A stretch of 64,000 nucleotides of DNA from Sipunculus nudus (GCA_026874595.1 CM049306.1:101385142-101449141); one strand, 5' to 3'; positions 51,001-61,944 are shown, counted from the first letter of the stretch. Numbers and translations: made by a program. Notes: generated by a model not told the origin, from the letters alone.

Positions 51001-51856
51001 ATGGCTTTATTTCTGAAGGTCCACAAATAAAAACACTTGTGGTGTTAGATGACTTTATTTGCTCGAATAACAGGAAATCTTAAGGACCTTGGTTTGTTTT
51101 CTTTTTAACCTCAGTATCCGGGGAACCTATTGAGTTCGATGCTTAATATGATTCCTGAAAGTTTATATGATTATGTGTTCAATTTGTGATTTAAATTGAT
51201 GATTAAATTTGACGAATTCGTTTGCAAGAATAACAAAACAAAATAATGTTACATGCTTTTATCTCTTAAACATCAATTTCAGGCGGATATCGTTATTCTG
51301 TATAATTAAGAAAGTATATACAATTATATTTCTTTTTTTCTATTTAATTTGATGATTTAGTTTGAGGTTTGCATTTGCTAGAATAAACTCGAATTTTAAG
51401 GAACCCACTTTTTTCTTTTCAGCCTCCATTTCGGGAAGGAGTATTGATTCCGTCACTTACTTTACTGAGAACTTGATCAATGTGCCCTCAAAAGTATATA
51501 AAATCTGATGATGAATTATTCAAATATTTGATGAGAAGCCTCAATGTGTCACCCTGAAGACGACTCTCTGTAGTCACTTAAAGAGCAGAGACAAATGTGA
51601 CGTTTAAAAATCACCTCCCTTCTCAGGATCACTTCAGTATGTTCTGGTAAATATATGTGTCCTTTATTCGTTCAATGTGATAATATGATTTAACAATCTG
51701 CTCATGTTAAGTATGAATTTATCTGAGTCTGTATGAGTCAGCGTTACTAGAAATTTTGGTCTAGTCAAGTAATTCATATCTGAATGAGCTTGACTATAAC
51801 TGTCCAAATTAGACTCTAATAGGCTTTGGTAACTAATGTTTATACCCTTTGATTAT

Positions 51857-51859
<3 letters not shown>
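48018..51859. other. Intergenic, unique islands
   Basis: Mostly AT-rich with no gene supported. About 49280-50220 and 50700-51020 are GC-balanced, repeat-free and rich in short conserved-looking words (CAAGGTCACTTTAATGG, GGGTCATCAATTTAAGAGAC, TTTATCGATTGATCC). ORFs in them (49288-49572, 50054-50359, 50710-50916) have no domain. These are candidates for conserved regulatory DNA; this is inference from composition only. Confidence 0.3.

Positions 51860-51889
<30 letters not shown>
51860..51889. repeat. (AT)n microsatellite
   Basis: Uninterrupted TA run of about 28 bp. Confidence 0.95.
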
Positions 51890-51893
<4 letters not shown>

Positions 51894-53025
51894 TTTGTTT
51901 ATTAATGAAATAGCATAATATTTTATTATATAAACGTAATATAATATAAATATTATCAATGGATATTGAATGAAAATATGACAAAGAAAGATAACAGAAT
52001 GTTTGCAAATTCATATAAACAAACAAAATATAAATTCATACACTGGGTTTTCAAATTCTACTTTATAAGCATTTATAATATCAATTTCGTAATCACTACA
52101 TACCCTTGAACCCTGGTTATAACCAGTTTACCCGACATAAATTAATTTTATGTACTGTGACTTTCAATGTCAATATAAATATCCAAACCTGCGGGTCCGG
52201 TTGAGTTCAGTGAAGAACAGAAGGAAAGAAGTTGAAAACTAAATCAAACCCTGTAAATAGTTCGATTGGTATACATCGTTCAACATTCATGGGAAAAGAA
52301 ATGGAAAAGTCGACATTTAAACACAATTGCAAGAGAACAGCATAAACGGAATGTTTTAATTGAACAACAGGTTGAAATCAATTCTTTGATGCGAAGACGA
52401 TACAATTGTGGAATGCTCTTCATCAGCTAGCCACATCGTGATATTACTTGTAGTCCTTTTCCCTAGCAACAACCTATAGATACATATAATAGTCAGTGTC
52501 AATTGACAATGTTTATTTGTGAGTTCATTGAAAAAGAATTTTTTTTCACTTTGCAGTGACTGCAGTAATAACTAGAATGAATAAGATACAGGTTCTTCTC
52601 AAGTTACAGTCAAACTAAGCATGCTTATCACATAACATATTGTAAAACCTGACAGTTCTAGATTTGCTTGACATTTTTCACTTTGAGATATCAAAAGCAC
52701 GACAGCTAATTGGAACAGTTATAATATAACGGAGTCACCTCTCGAAATGTCATACCTGTGTACTACACGTAAATAAACGCGTGTATAAGAACTGGGCTAC
52801 AAATCAGTTCAGTAAATTGGGCTGCTCATCTTGTTCTTACAATTTGGCGGCATAAGAAATATGATTTTATCAAAACTAATTGAAATATGAGACGTCAGGA
52901 TATGTCTTAAAAACTTATCTATTTAGTGTGGATCAAATATCTGTATGATTTACTAGTGTTGTATAACAAAGCTTATTGACAAAAAATAGAACGTCTGGCA
53001 AATAAAAATTATTGCTTAAAAATGT
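51890..53025. other. Intergenic, no supported feature
   Basis: AT-rich, no ORFs of note and no recognised repeat. Confidence 0.5.
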
Positions 53026-53029
53026 TTAA

Positions 53030-53537
53030 AGGGGCCCAATCTCCTATCTGACTTTTTTAAACTAAAGGTAATTTATTGGAGCTTTTATAAAAACAGCCAA
53101 GAAAACGTGGATATCACCGCACACAGGCTGCTTCTTATGTGTTTATATCAACATGTTTATTATATGCGGGGGGGAGGGCGCCAAATAAATCAAAATAATA
53201 CAACAAAGGCATCAGGGGGCAAGTCAGAGTTTTGCAAATGGCGTTTTGCAACAAGGGACCCTTCTATCTCCACATATATGCAACCTTCCACCTTAAGTTA
53301 CATTTTTTCCCCGTTTGTCAGCATTGCTGTGTTTACAAACACATTGTTGTTCATACATCCTGCACGGAGGCGTTATATGAACTTTTCTCAACCAGAATTA
53401 CCCTTAGATCATACATCCTGCACGGAGGCGTCATAAGAACTTTTCACAACCAGAATTACCAATAGATCATTAATATATACACAGAGGAAACCAGAAATCA
53501 CATAATTATTTTTCCAAAGGTAGGGGAATAGGCACCT
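53030..53537 (-). mobile_element. TTAA-targeting MITE, copy 2 (inverted)
   Basis: Reverse complement of the element at 34751-35211, matching from AGGGGCCCAATCTCCTATCT (53030, after TTAA at 53026-53029) to the other terminus near AGGCACCTTTTA (53537). Shared internal words include ACGTGGATATCACCGCACAC and TGTTTACAAACA. The right-hand TTAA has decayed to TTTA. This copy has a 58-bp internal tandem duplication (TCATACATCCTGCACGGAGG at 53351 and 53409) where copy 1 has one unit. The ORFs at 53107-53465 lie inside the element and are not genes. Confidence 0.85.
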
Positions 53538-53880
53538 TTTATTTCACCCTGTAAGACAACAATAACATACATACATACGCAAGCAGGTATTGAAATTGGC
53601 ATTTCTTTCCAAGTTGTTATGGTTAAAACCTTTTTCGCTGCATGCTTGAGATTAAAATTATCAATGAAATTATGTGAGAATATTTGACTCGAAACGTTAA
53701 GTGAAAAAAATTCAATAATGGTAAACTCTAATACAATGAACACTACTTTAGGCTGAAAGCTCCGTTATCTCCCGTCATTTCATTTGAAAAGAAAACTTTG
53801 AATTTGACCTTGTATGCGACGTTTTATTTAATGGTAAATCAAAAATGTATTTGTTGGACATGCACCTGTTTAGCTTAGCC

Positions 53881-54530
53881 TACGCTCTTTACACAGTGCT
53901 TTACCTATAGCCCTACTACCTGTATCGTAAGCGTTATTTGTTATGACCTTGTATCCTGAATTGCTACACCAGAGGGGAGCACTGCATTTTTGTCCAATCA
54001 GATGAGACCTTGTGCTGGAAGACACAGCCAAGGGAGGAATACACGGAGCCAAGGTTGTTCATTTCGTTTTGAGTGACAACTCATCGCCCCGGGTACCGTC
54101 TGAACAGGCCACAGGCTCAGAGAGAATGGCCCCAGACGTGGTTTGCTTTGTAACAACAAAGGCTGCGTGCATACCTCGCTGGCTGGTTTCAGTTCTGCAG
54201 ACAACAGATACATGGCAACAGAAACACAGTCATAATGTCATAATCGAATCGGTCGATGATGCGATAATGCAGAGGGAGCAATTAAAATTCGACTATAAAC
54301 TGTCATCAAGCGGCGCTTGAAGCGCAGCTATGGGCGGAGCCAGGATGCCTGTCGAGCGTTTGTTCATTGGCATCTGGTTGGCTGCTTGTCACATCATACG
54401 CATGTTTTTTTTTTCAACGGACAACGAACCGCCAGCTGGTGTCTAAATGTATCATAAACGGTCTAAGTAGGCAGCGTGAAAATCAGTTGCTTCTTTAGAA
54501 GCGCAAGATTTCCGCTGCCTCGGGAGCGTA
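53881..54530 (+). mobile_element. MITE with 9-bp target duplication, copy 1 (650 bp)
   Basis: Begins TACGCTCTTTACACAG and ends CTGCCTCGGGAGCGTA, so the termini are inverted over TACGCTC. It is flanked by identical 9-mers AGCTTAGCC at 53872-53880 and 54531-54539. Copy 2 at 61059-61944 has the same borders. A 9-bp target duplication suggests a Mutator-like (MULE) element, though short inverted ends leave the class open. Short ORFs inside on both strands are not conserved between the copies and no transposase is present. Confidence 0.85.
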
Positions 54531-54539
54531 AGCTTAGCC

Positions 54540-56774
54540 ATGAATACACGACTGAGTGTAGTCCACGCTCCAATGAAGGAGCTGTAAAAATGCGCGTAAA
54601 AAGATGAACAATGCATAAAACATATTATGTTACCTACCGTAGGTCTGTTGTACAGCCTATAGATGACTCCAAAAAGGAGATTTTACTTTACCCGGATCTG
54701 TGTCATATTTGTGTCATGTTGGTTGGTTGGTTGGTTAATTGATTGTTTGGTTGCTTGTCTAATGGTAAGTTGAGAGGATAACATAAAAACGCCTGAATCC
54801 ATATCCACGAAATTTCGTGGCCAAGTTGCATTTAACTTACTCTTACGACGAGGAGGGGAAAATAATGAGTTAAGAAGACTACTATTATTTATAGAAGAGA
54901 TCAGGAACAGCTAAGTCATAGGTTGAATGAGATGATTTCGTCTGCATGTTGCATCTGTCTAACAGCAGTAAATTTATACATCCATTTTAGACTCCTGTTT
55001 TCATATCTTTATAACACTTTTATCGTCGTGGTGAGTCAGACGTTTGATTGGGTCTCTCTACTGATATTACCTAATATCGTTAGATCACCAATATTATTGC
55101 CTATATTGCCATACTGGAGGGTAAGCGTTCATCAAACGTGTGGTGTGGTGTGTTTGTTAACAACATAACCCATGCACTCATGAACGGAATATTATGAAAT
55201 TTCAGGGCATTTTGGACATGGGACAATGAAGAAGCGATTAGATGTTGGTGTGGATCCGGCGTATGGTCCGGATTCAGGAATGAAATAAAAGAATATTAAT
55301 AACTGTACAGTGATTTGTGCACGATTGAACTTTGGAATAAGAATGAATAAGTGAATGCAAACACGGGTTGGGGTAATCCCACATGGCGGAGGCTTGCATT
55401 CCTTAGAATCAAGTTTTTAAAGATATAAACAAAATCAATGGGATATTTTGTAATAAAGTATTGTCTTTCATTGTAAAAATTCTGGACTGCAGTCATAATG
55501 TTAGAAAAAAACACAAATACATAAACACAAGTCTAACACGTCCAGGGACCATACAGCACTATTATGTCATACCTAGAATAGCTAGATCCATTTACTAAAA
55601 CAGTTCAAGAAGTTAACTGCTAAAACCGCTAAAACTGTGTTACGTTTTATGCTATGGTGGGGTTTTATTTAGAGGATGGCGTGAATGAACTCCACCAGGT
55701 ACTTACAGAGGCTAAGACGGGAATGTCTATGGCCCGGAGAGGGAGATCAAGAGAGATCCAGACTACATCAGCGGGCCCTCAGCCATCCATCCCTGTAAGC
55801 CGCACAATCTCAGTGTCCTAAAGGAAGTTACTGACTTATACTTGAGAAGTACTGCAATCCTTATATTGGCACAGAACTGATCGCCCGAGCCCTCTGTTTA
55901 ACATGTGTAACGCAACTGATATTTTACTGGTTTGACAGCAAGTTTGGTTTCACATGCCAGCGCGGCAACCAAATATGGAATGATTTGGATATCAAATGCT
56001 TAGTCTATATATTATGGCTTTTTTTAAATATTTTCCTACATTCTAAAAGGAGAAGAAATTTAACTTTTAATTAATAATCTTTCACATTATTATCAATATC
56101 GCACACTAGACCAGTCGTTTTGAGGAACATTTGTCTTTGTGTTTGTTTTAGGACTCTATCTCTTGTTGTTTACCTCGAAATTAGATAAAATCGGTTCTCA
56201 AGTATTCTGAGCGGTGCATTGTTCTCTTTTGTGGTGAAGTTCAATTTATATTAACTGCTCTGTTAAGAATATAATTATACTCACAAAAATCAGAATGAAA
56301 GGTAAAACCGTTGAAGCAAAACTTAACTGATTGACCTGGGTAACTTTTTTTTCGATAAGAACGGACACATAGTAGTATATGATGATTATGAAAATAACCC
56401 AACGAAGTGAATGGCATTTCATATACAGATTGCCGAATTTTCCATTGACAGAACGTATATAGAAGTTGTAGCATGATTTTCAGGCATTAGGCTGAATGCA
56501 ATGATAAAGTTTCAACATTTTTCATGTATGAAGCTTAGTTGGGTTTAATCGGGGGTTCTCAAGTGTATGCCCACATTACCTTTATCATCTTGCTGCTATC
56601 TTTTGACTGACAAAGGTACATGGGAGCTCCATTCAACAATGTACCATTTAAAGCTCTCTGAAAAACCTTGCCCTGATGGACTGTAACAAAACCCAGTCAT
56701 CCGGTCAGTGAGAGTCCGACTAGCAGCAAAGGAATAATTCTTAACCTTAAACGGTATACCGGACCTGTGTTTTT
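54540..56774. other. Intergenic, no supported feature
   Basis: Holds a TTGG tetranucleotide run near 54720 and a few domain-less ORFs (54923-55168, 55296-55514, 56241-56474). The minus ORF at 56596-56838 overlaps the end of the candidate gene described next and is unexplained. Confidence 0.45.
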
Positions 56775-57138
56775 TTATGATAACTGACCCCAGAAACTGT
56801 CTGTGTGAGCCAGGGGAGCACTTAAAGAGCAAAGACACTTTGCTTTGTCTTTTGAAAAGAGACGGCTCAGCTTGTGTCGGCTACCGACTGGTGGGATGAA
56901 GAGACTGTGCGACCAGCAGTGGCTTTCATCATCACTGGGACAGCCAGGGAGCTCCGGGGAGACTCCCCTCCCCTCCTCTGTCATCACCAACAAGACATAA
57001 AGAAAGTAAGCTTGTCCCTATACTGATCCAGAGACAGGAATATAAGGATGGTATCACCTGCTTGATTAGATTGCTGCTGTGTGCGTCATTAATGAATACG
57101 AATACTGATTGAAACAACAACATGAAGATGATCGTCAT
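56775..57138 (-). CDS. Candidate small secreted-peptide gene, two exons
   Basis: On the minus strand an ATG at 57138-57136 (purine at -3) opens 27 codons: about 16 hydrophobic residues (MTIIFMLLFQSVFVFI) and then NDAHSS, the profile of a signal peptide. The segment ends AAGCAG|GTGATA at 57058, a good phase-0 splice donor. About 85 bp further, a pyrimidine-rich TTTCTTTATGTCTTG leads to GATGACAGAG. Using the AG before GAGGGG as acceptor keeps phase 0 into a GC-rich, coding-like stretch of about 65 codons with four cysteines (GCPSDDESHCW..., KCLC) and dibasic-like sites, ending at TAA near 56775. If real, the product would be a secreted precursor of about 90-100 residues. I do not recognise it. 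Read through without splicing, the same start gives a 68-codon ORF ending near 56932. The short intron and the lack of homology keep confidence low. Confidence 0.25.
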
Positions 57139-57308
57139 TCTCTTGATCAAAAGTCCTAAACAAGTCTTAGCAGAGCGAAGACGATTTCTTAACTTTCAGA
57201 TTAATTTTACATGAGACTTCCTCACTAGAAAAACTGTTTAGAATGCTCTGCCATTTATATTATTATAAGCCACTTAATAACATGAGGATTTTAATAATAT
57301 AAGATGAA

Positions 57309-57323
57309 TTATTATTATTATTA

Positions 57324-57361
<38 letters not shown>
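57309..57361. repeat. (ATT)n microsatellite
   Basis: TTA trinucleotide run with one ATC interruption near 57323. Confidence 0.95.
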
Positions 57362-57363
<2 letters not shown>

Positions 57364-58632
57364 AAATATTATAAGATTTTAAGTCTGTCCTCTCCTGCAG
57401 GGATCAGACATTTGAAGGTCGGGTTGTTTTTTTTTATTTTACTTAAAAGCCAAACATGTAATATCCGGGACTAACTGCAGATCAATGATGTCGGATAAAA
57501 TATCTGGCTTGATGTGTTATAAATACGGAAACGTCCACTGAGACCTGATATAGGTTCCACAGAAAACATTGACGTCTTCAAATGACCGACCTGATTATAA
57601 TAAAGAGAACTGACTGATTATACATTCATCGATTGTTACATTATTGATTTTCTGTAACGTCAACAAAGACTGTGATAGATCGCAGTGTGCCAACAGCTTA
57701 AAATTCTAAAAATTCCTTTAAAATTTATTAAGTTTTCTATTTCTTGAAAGTGTTTGCAATTAACTCATATTCAAAATTTCTTTGAAAAGACATTAGATTT
57801 ATCTCAAATAGCTGACGATGGCAGACAAAAAAGTACCAGACAATGTTTCAGACTGTGGCTGTTAGAAAGTTGTTCTACAATGGTGTGTGCAGGATCAGTA
57901 CTGGTGTAACGTGGCGTGTTGTCCAGAGTGAGTTGGATTCTGTCAGCTTTGTTTTGCAGTGTACTTTGATAGGTATTATGCAATTATTAAATATGCAAAT
58001 AATAGTGGTAAAGACAAGAGAATATGTTTGAGAATCGTATTAGTAAAGGAGGTCATGTAAAAAAATTTAAAATATCGGTATTTTACCATCGACATTACTA
58101 ATTCTCCTTTCGGTAACCTTCTATTAACATCCACCATTTCGCCATAGCAGGTTCCCTGAAACTAACTTTGGTGAATGTAAGAGATTAAACCGTATGATCA
58201 GTTGCTTTCAGTCGTAATCAGTATAGCTGCGCAATGTTATTGGTCACGGATATATGTTGTTTTCATAGTTTCTGAGTTACACGAATATTCACTGTGTTCA
58301 CACAATCCAACCAAATGTTTTGACTATACTTTAGTCGGTAGCCATCGGTTATTTTGAAAATGCAGAATAGATCCCAGACACCCAACAGGTAGTATGGTCC
58401 AAGGTACTATACTTAGTGAACTGTAATCCGCTGGGTAAATATAAGAAACCAAAACTAGCTTAGAGCTATATTCTTTAGGTATCCTATTCCTAAGCCCTTT
58501 ATTTTCGGGGCTTTGATAGTGGTCATTACTTCTATTGCCTCCAGCTTATCTTAACTCTATTGGTGGTTTGATAAAAACATGTTAGACTTGAATACTTGAA
58601 TTCACCTTTAAGGCTTTGACCAACCGTCTTGA
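57362..58632. other. Intergenic, no supported feature
   Basis: AT-rich; ORF 57843-58031 has no domain. No repeat was recognised. Confidence 0.5.
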
Positions 58633-58633
58633 G

Positions 58634-58705
<72 letters not shown>
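58633..58705. repeat. (CT)n microsatellite
   Basis: CT run of about 72 bp with one TTT interruption. The minus ORF consisting of RE repeats is its translation. Confidence 0.96.
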
Positions 58706-58707
<2 letters not shown>

Positions 58708-58743
58708 GCATATTATATAATGACATCTAAATACACACAGGAA

Positions 58744-60212
58744 CTAGAATACGGGTAATCGACAAGCGACTACGTGTATCCGCCTAAATCAGAGTGGAAC
58801 GGGTGAAGTGAGGCATGGATTGAGTGGCAAGGGGAAATAGAGTGTTGCATATTAGCATGGATGTCTGCATCCAAATTGTGTATGTAGGTTGCCCCCCCCC
58901 CCCCTACCACAAAATCCAGAAAGCCGTCCAAATTGTATACATATGCAAAATTTAAGGCAGATAAGTCAAACCAGTACATGTATATGAGTGATTTAAGCCC
59001 GTGGCAGACAAACAGATGGACGCGGAGCAAAAAATGGTTGCAGGTGACGCCACCAGTTTTGCGTATGATAAAGAGCTATGTGAGAACTATACACATGCAA
59101 AACTTTGGCCCAATCGGTCAAACGGTTCCCAAGATATGAGCTTGGATGTCTGCTGCATAAACTAGAATGCAGGTGGTGCCACCTGTCATAAAATCAAGAG
59201 AGCTGTCGGGGATGTATAAACCTGCAAAATTTTAGGCAGATATGTCAAACCACTGCCGAGATATGAGTAATGTTATCCCATGGCAGACAAACAGACAGGA
59301 GCTGTGCAAAAATGGCTGCAGGTGGCGCCACCAGTTTTGCGTATGATGAAGAGCTATGTGAGATCTATACACATGCAAAACTTTGGCCCAATCGGTCAAA
59401 CGTTCCCGAGATATGAGCTTGGATGTCTGCAGCGTAAACGTGAATGTAGGTGGCGCCACCTGTCATCAAATCAGAAAAGCTATCCAGGATGTATATGCAT
59501 GCCGAATTTCAGGTGAATTAGTCAAGTCACTGCAGAGATATGAGTGATTTTAACCCAAGGCAGACGAACAGATGGACACTGTGCAAACATGGTTGCAGGT
59601 GGCGCCACCATTTTTTGTGTATGTTATAAAGTTTTCCAAGGGCTACATTTGTGCAAAAAAATTTTCCTGATCGGTCAAACGGTTCCCGAGATATGAGCTT
59701 GGATGTCTGCAGCGTTAACGTGAATGTAGGTGGCGCCACCTGTCAAAAAATCAGATAAAGCTATCCATGATGTATACGCATGCCGAATTTCAGGTGAATT
59801 AGTCAAGTCACTGCAGAGATATGAGTGATTTTTACCCAAGGCAGACGAACAGATGGACACCGTGCAAACATGGTTGCAGGTGGCGCCACCATTTTTGTGT
59901 ATGTTATAAAGCTCTCCAAGGGCTACATTTGTGCAAAAAAAAATTTTCCTGATCGGTCAAACGGTTCCCGAGATATGTGGGTTTATGTGTGGAAACAGAC
60001 GCACAAACAGACGCAGAGCGCAGAGGAAAGGTCAGAGGTCAAAACAAAATCGGGGCGCAGCAGTTCACATGTGACCCGAACATAATCCCGGGTTTCGTAA
60101 AATTCCGCCCAGCGGTTACGGAGGAGTTCTCCGGACACCTACGCGGCGGCGGCAGCGGCGGCGGCGTGCAGCTGAAAACATAGTATCCGCAAAACTCTGT
60201 TTTGGCGGATAC
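58744..60212 (-). mobile_element. Helentron-like non-autonomous element, family B copy 2 (inverted)
   Basis: Read on the minus strand: 5' hairpin GTATCCGCCAAAAC / GTTTTGCGGATAC (60212-60183), a GC-rich CCGCCGCC leader, about four ~278-bp monomers, the inverse repeat GGCGGATAC, a 3' hairpin with one mismatched pair (58755-58773), and CTAG ending at 58744. Flanks are again TT on both sides. The ATGGYTGCAGGTGRCGCCACC boxes sit near 59036, 59312, 59590 and 59870. A C-homopolymer of about 13 bp interrupts the 3' part near 58895. It is about 1.1 kb shorter than copy 1, mainly because it has fewer monomers. The ORFs reported within it are translations of the repeat. Confidence 0.82.
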
Positions 60213-60511
60213 AATAAGCACATTCACATAACAAGACACACAGAATGAACCAAACGCTTCGGGCCGGTTGCTTTACATGATCATACATCTAACGCCATCT
60301 TGTGACAGACACGGTAATCAGTCTTGCATTCGTGTTGTACTTTCAGAATCCTCTGCCGGGATGTACACGAAGAAAGATAACAAATTTTTTGCTATAAAAA
60401 TATTATTTATGCTTTTATCAAAATATTTTTATGTTTTAGGTTTTGATGGGGTTTTCTCTTCTCTGTTTTGTGTTTGTGATTAATTGTTCAGCTTAACTAT
60501 TTTCATTGCAG

Positions 60512-60730
60512 TAATCATCTCCTTGTGAACGTACACCAGCAGGCGCCTTCCTGTCAGGTGTACGGCCTGCACTGTTCCAGTAATACAGAGATTTCCTGGA
60601 GCACCGTGGACCAGATGTTACCGGTACGGACAGACTGGAACACCGCCGGGTCGTCCCGGAGAGATTTACCGTGCTCATTACAGGGATGGTCGTCTTTGTG
60701 CCAAATAATTATTACGACCCACGTCACCTG
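60512..60730 (+). CDS. Candidate terminal exon, unknown protein
   Basis: A pyrimidine-rich TATTTTCATTGCAG at 60498-60511 forms a good 3' splice site. From there one frame is open for about 72 codons to TGA near 60730. The stretch is clearly richer in GC than its flanks and GC-rich at third codon positions. The encoded segment has five cysteines and several tryptophans (ISWSTVDQM, LQGWSSLC) but no domain I recognise. There is no upstream ATG in frame, which fits a last exon. The antisense frame (60493-60678) is also open, so a non-coding GC island is possible. It lies 300 bp beyond family B copy 2. Confidence 0.25.
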
Positions 60731-61049
60731 ATTATTTCACACCTTTTTCATTGAAAGACATACACTATATGCCCGAGATATAAACCACTGAACATAAACT
60801 TACCTTTTTCGTCTTACCAGGGTGTGCACACTGAAATTGGCAGCTCATTCTCTAAAGTTTTTTTTTTTTATTTTGATCACAGTAAAATACTCATGCAAAG
60901 GAGGGTTCTAATGCATATTAAAGGAACTACGGAAAAAGAAAGATTCATATATTCCATGTTTTTTTATGCGGGGTCATGCTTGAGGATGATATCTTAACGT
61001 TTCAGATTTGAATTTTCAGTTTTAAAATATTGAGAAATTTTAATTGATG
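60731..61049. other. Intergenic, no supported feature
   Basis: AT-rich with a T-run near 60860. Nothing was recognised. Confidence 0.5.
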
Positions 61050-61058
61050 CCCCTCATT

Positions 61059-61944
61059 TACGCTCTTTACACAGCGCTTTAATTATAGGCCTACTGCCTA
61101 TATGGTAAGCGCAGTTTGTTAAGACCTCGTATCCTGAATTGCTACACCAGAGGGGAGCACTGTATTTTTGTCCAATCAGATGAGACCTTGTGCTGGAAGA
61201 CACGGCCAAGCGAGGAATACACGGAGCCAATCATGTTCATTTCGTTTTGAGTGACAGCTCATCGTCCCGGTAACCGTCTGAACAGGCCACACACCTCGCT
61301 GGCTGGTTTCAGTTCTACAGTAAGCAGATACATGGCTACGCTAACACAGTCATACTGTCAGAATCGAATCGGTCGATGATGCGAGAATGCAGAGGGAGCA
61401 ATTGAAATTCGACCGTTAACTGTCTTCAAACGGCGCTTGAAGCGCAGCCAAGGGCGCAGCCAGGATGCCTGTCGAGTGTTTGTTTATTGGCATCCGGTTG
61501 GCTGCTAGCCCATAAGAATGAACTCAATTGTTTTTTCAGTGACTGACGCAATGTGGAGTCCATAGATTGCACCTGCAGTTAACTGTGATTATAACACTCC
61601 ATACACAACCGTGAGATTTTACATATATCCACTGATTAATGTTCAGTACATCTATTTGTATTGTATATTTGACCACAATTAAACATTACTGCTCTGTTCT
61701 CAGTCCTATTTTGCACCAAGGGAGTTAAATTATGAACATAATAGTACAACAGAAATCGGAAACCTGTTGCGTCGCCGTCGGCGGCTAGTTGGCTGCTTGT
61801 CACATCATACGCACGTGTTTTTCAGCAGACTACGAACCGCCATCTGGTGTCTTAATATATAATAAACGTTCAAAGCTGGCAGCGTTAAAATCAGTTGCTT
61901 CTTTAGCATAAGAAGCGTAAGATTTCCGCTGCCTCGGGTGCGTA
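61059..61944 (+). mobile_element. MITE with 9-bp target duplication, copy 2 (nested insertion inside)
   Basis: Same borders as 53881-54530 (TACGCTCTTTACACAG ... CTGCCTCGGGTGCGTA). It is flanked by CCCCTCATT (61050-61058) and CCGCTCATT (61945-61953), a 9-bp target duplication with one mismatch. Relative to copy 1 it lacks about 58 bp after ACAGGCCACA (near 61290) and carries a 282-bp insertion at 61507-61788. Confidence 0.85.
61507..61788. mobile_element. 282-bp nested insertion with 9-bp target duplication
   Basis: TTGGCTGCT at 61498-61506 and again at 61789-61797 flank an insert beginning AGCCCATAAG and ending GTCGGCGGCTAG. MITE copy 1 has the single uninterrupted site (GGTTGGCTGCTTGTCAC). 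The ends also read CTAGCC...GGCTAG if the border is moved two bases, which would leave a 7-bp duplication. No coding capacity. Confidence 0.75.

Noticed and set aside
54012-54320. ORF inside the 9-bp-TSD MITE
   Set aside because: The frame is not preserved in the second copy at 61059-61944, so it is unlikely to be coding.
58532-58726. Arg-Glu repeat protein
   Set aside because: Translation of the (CT)n microsatellite on the minus strand.
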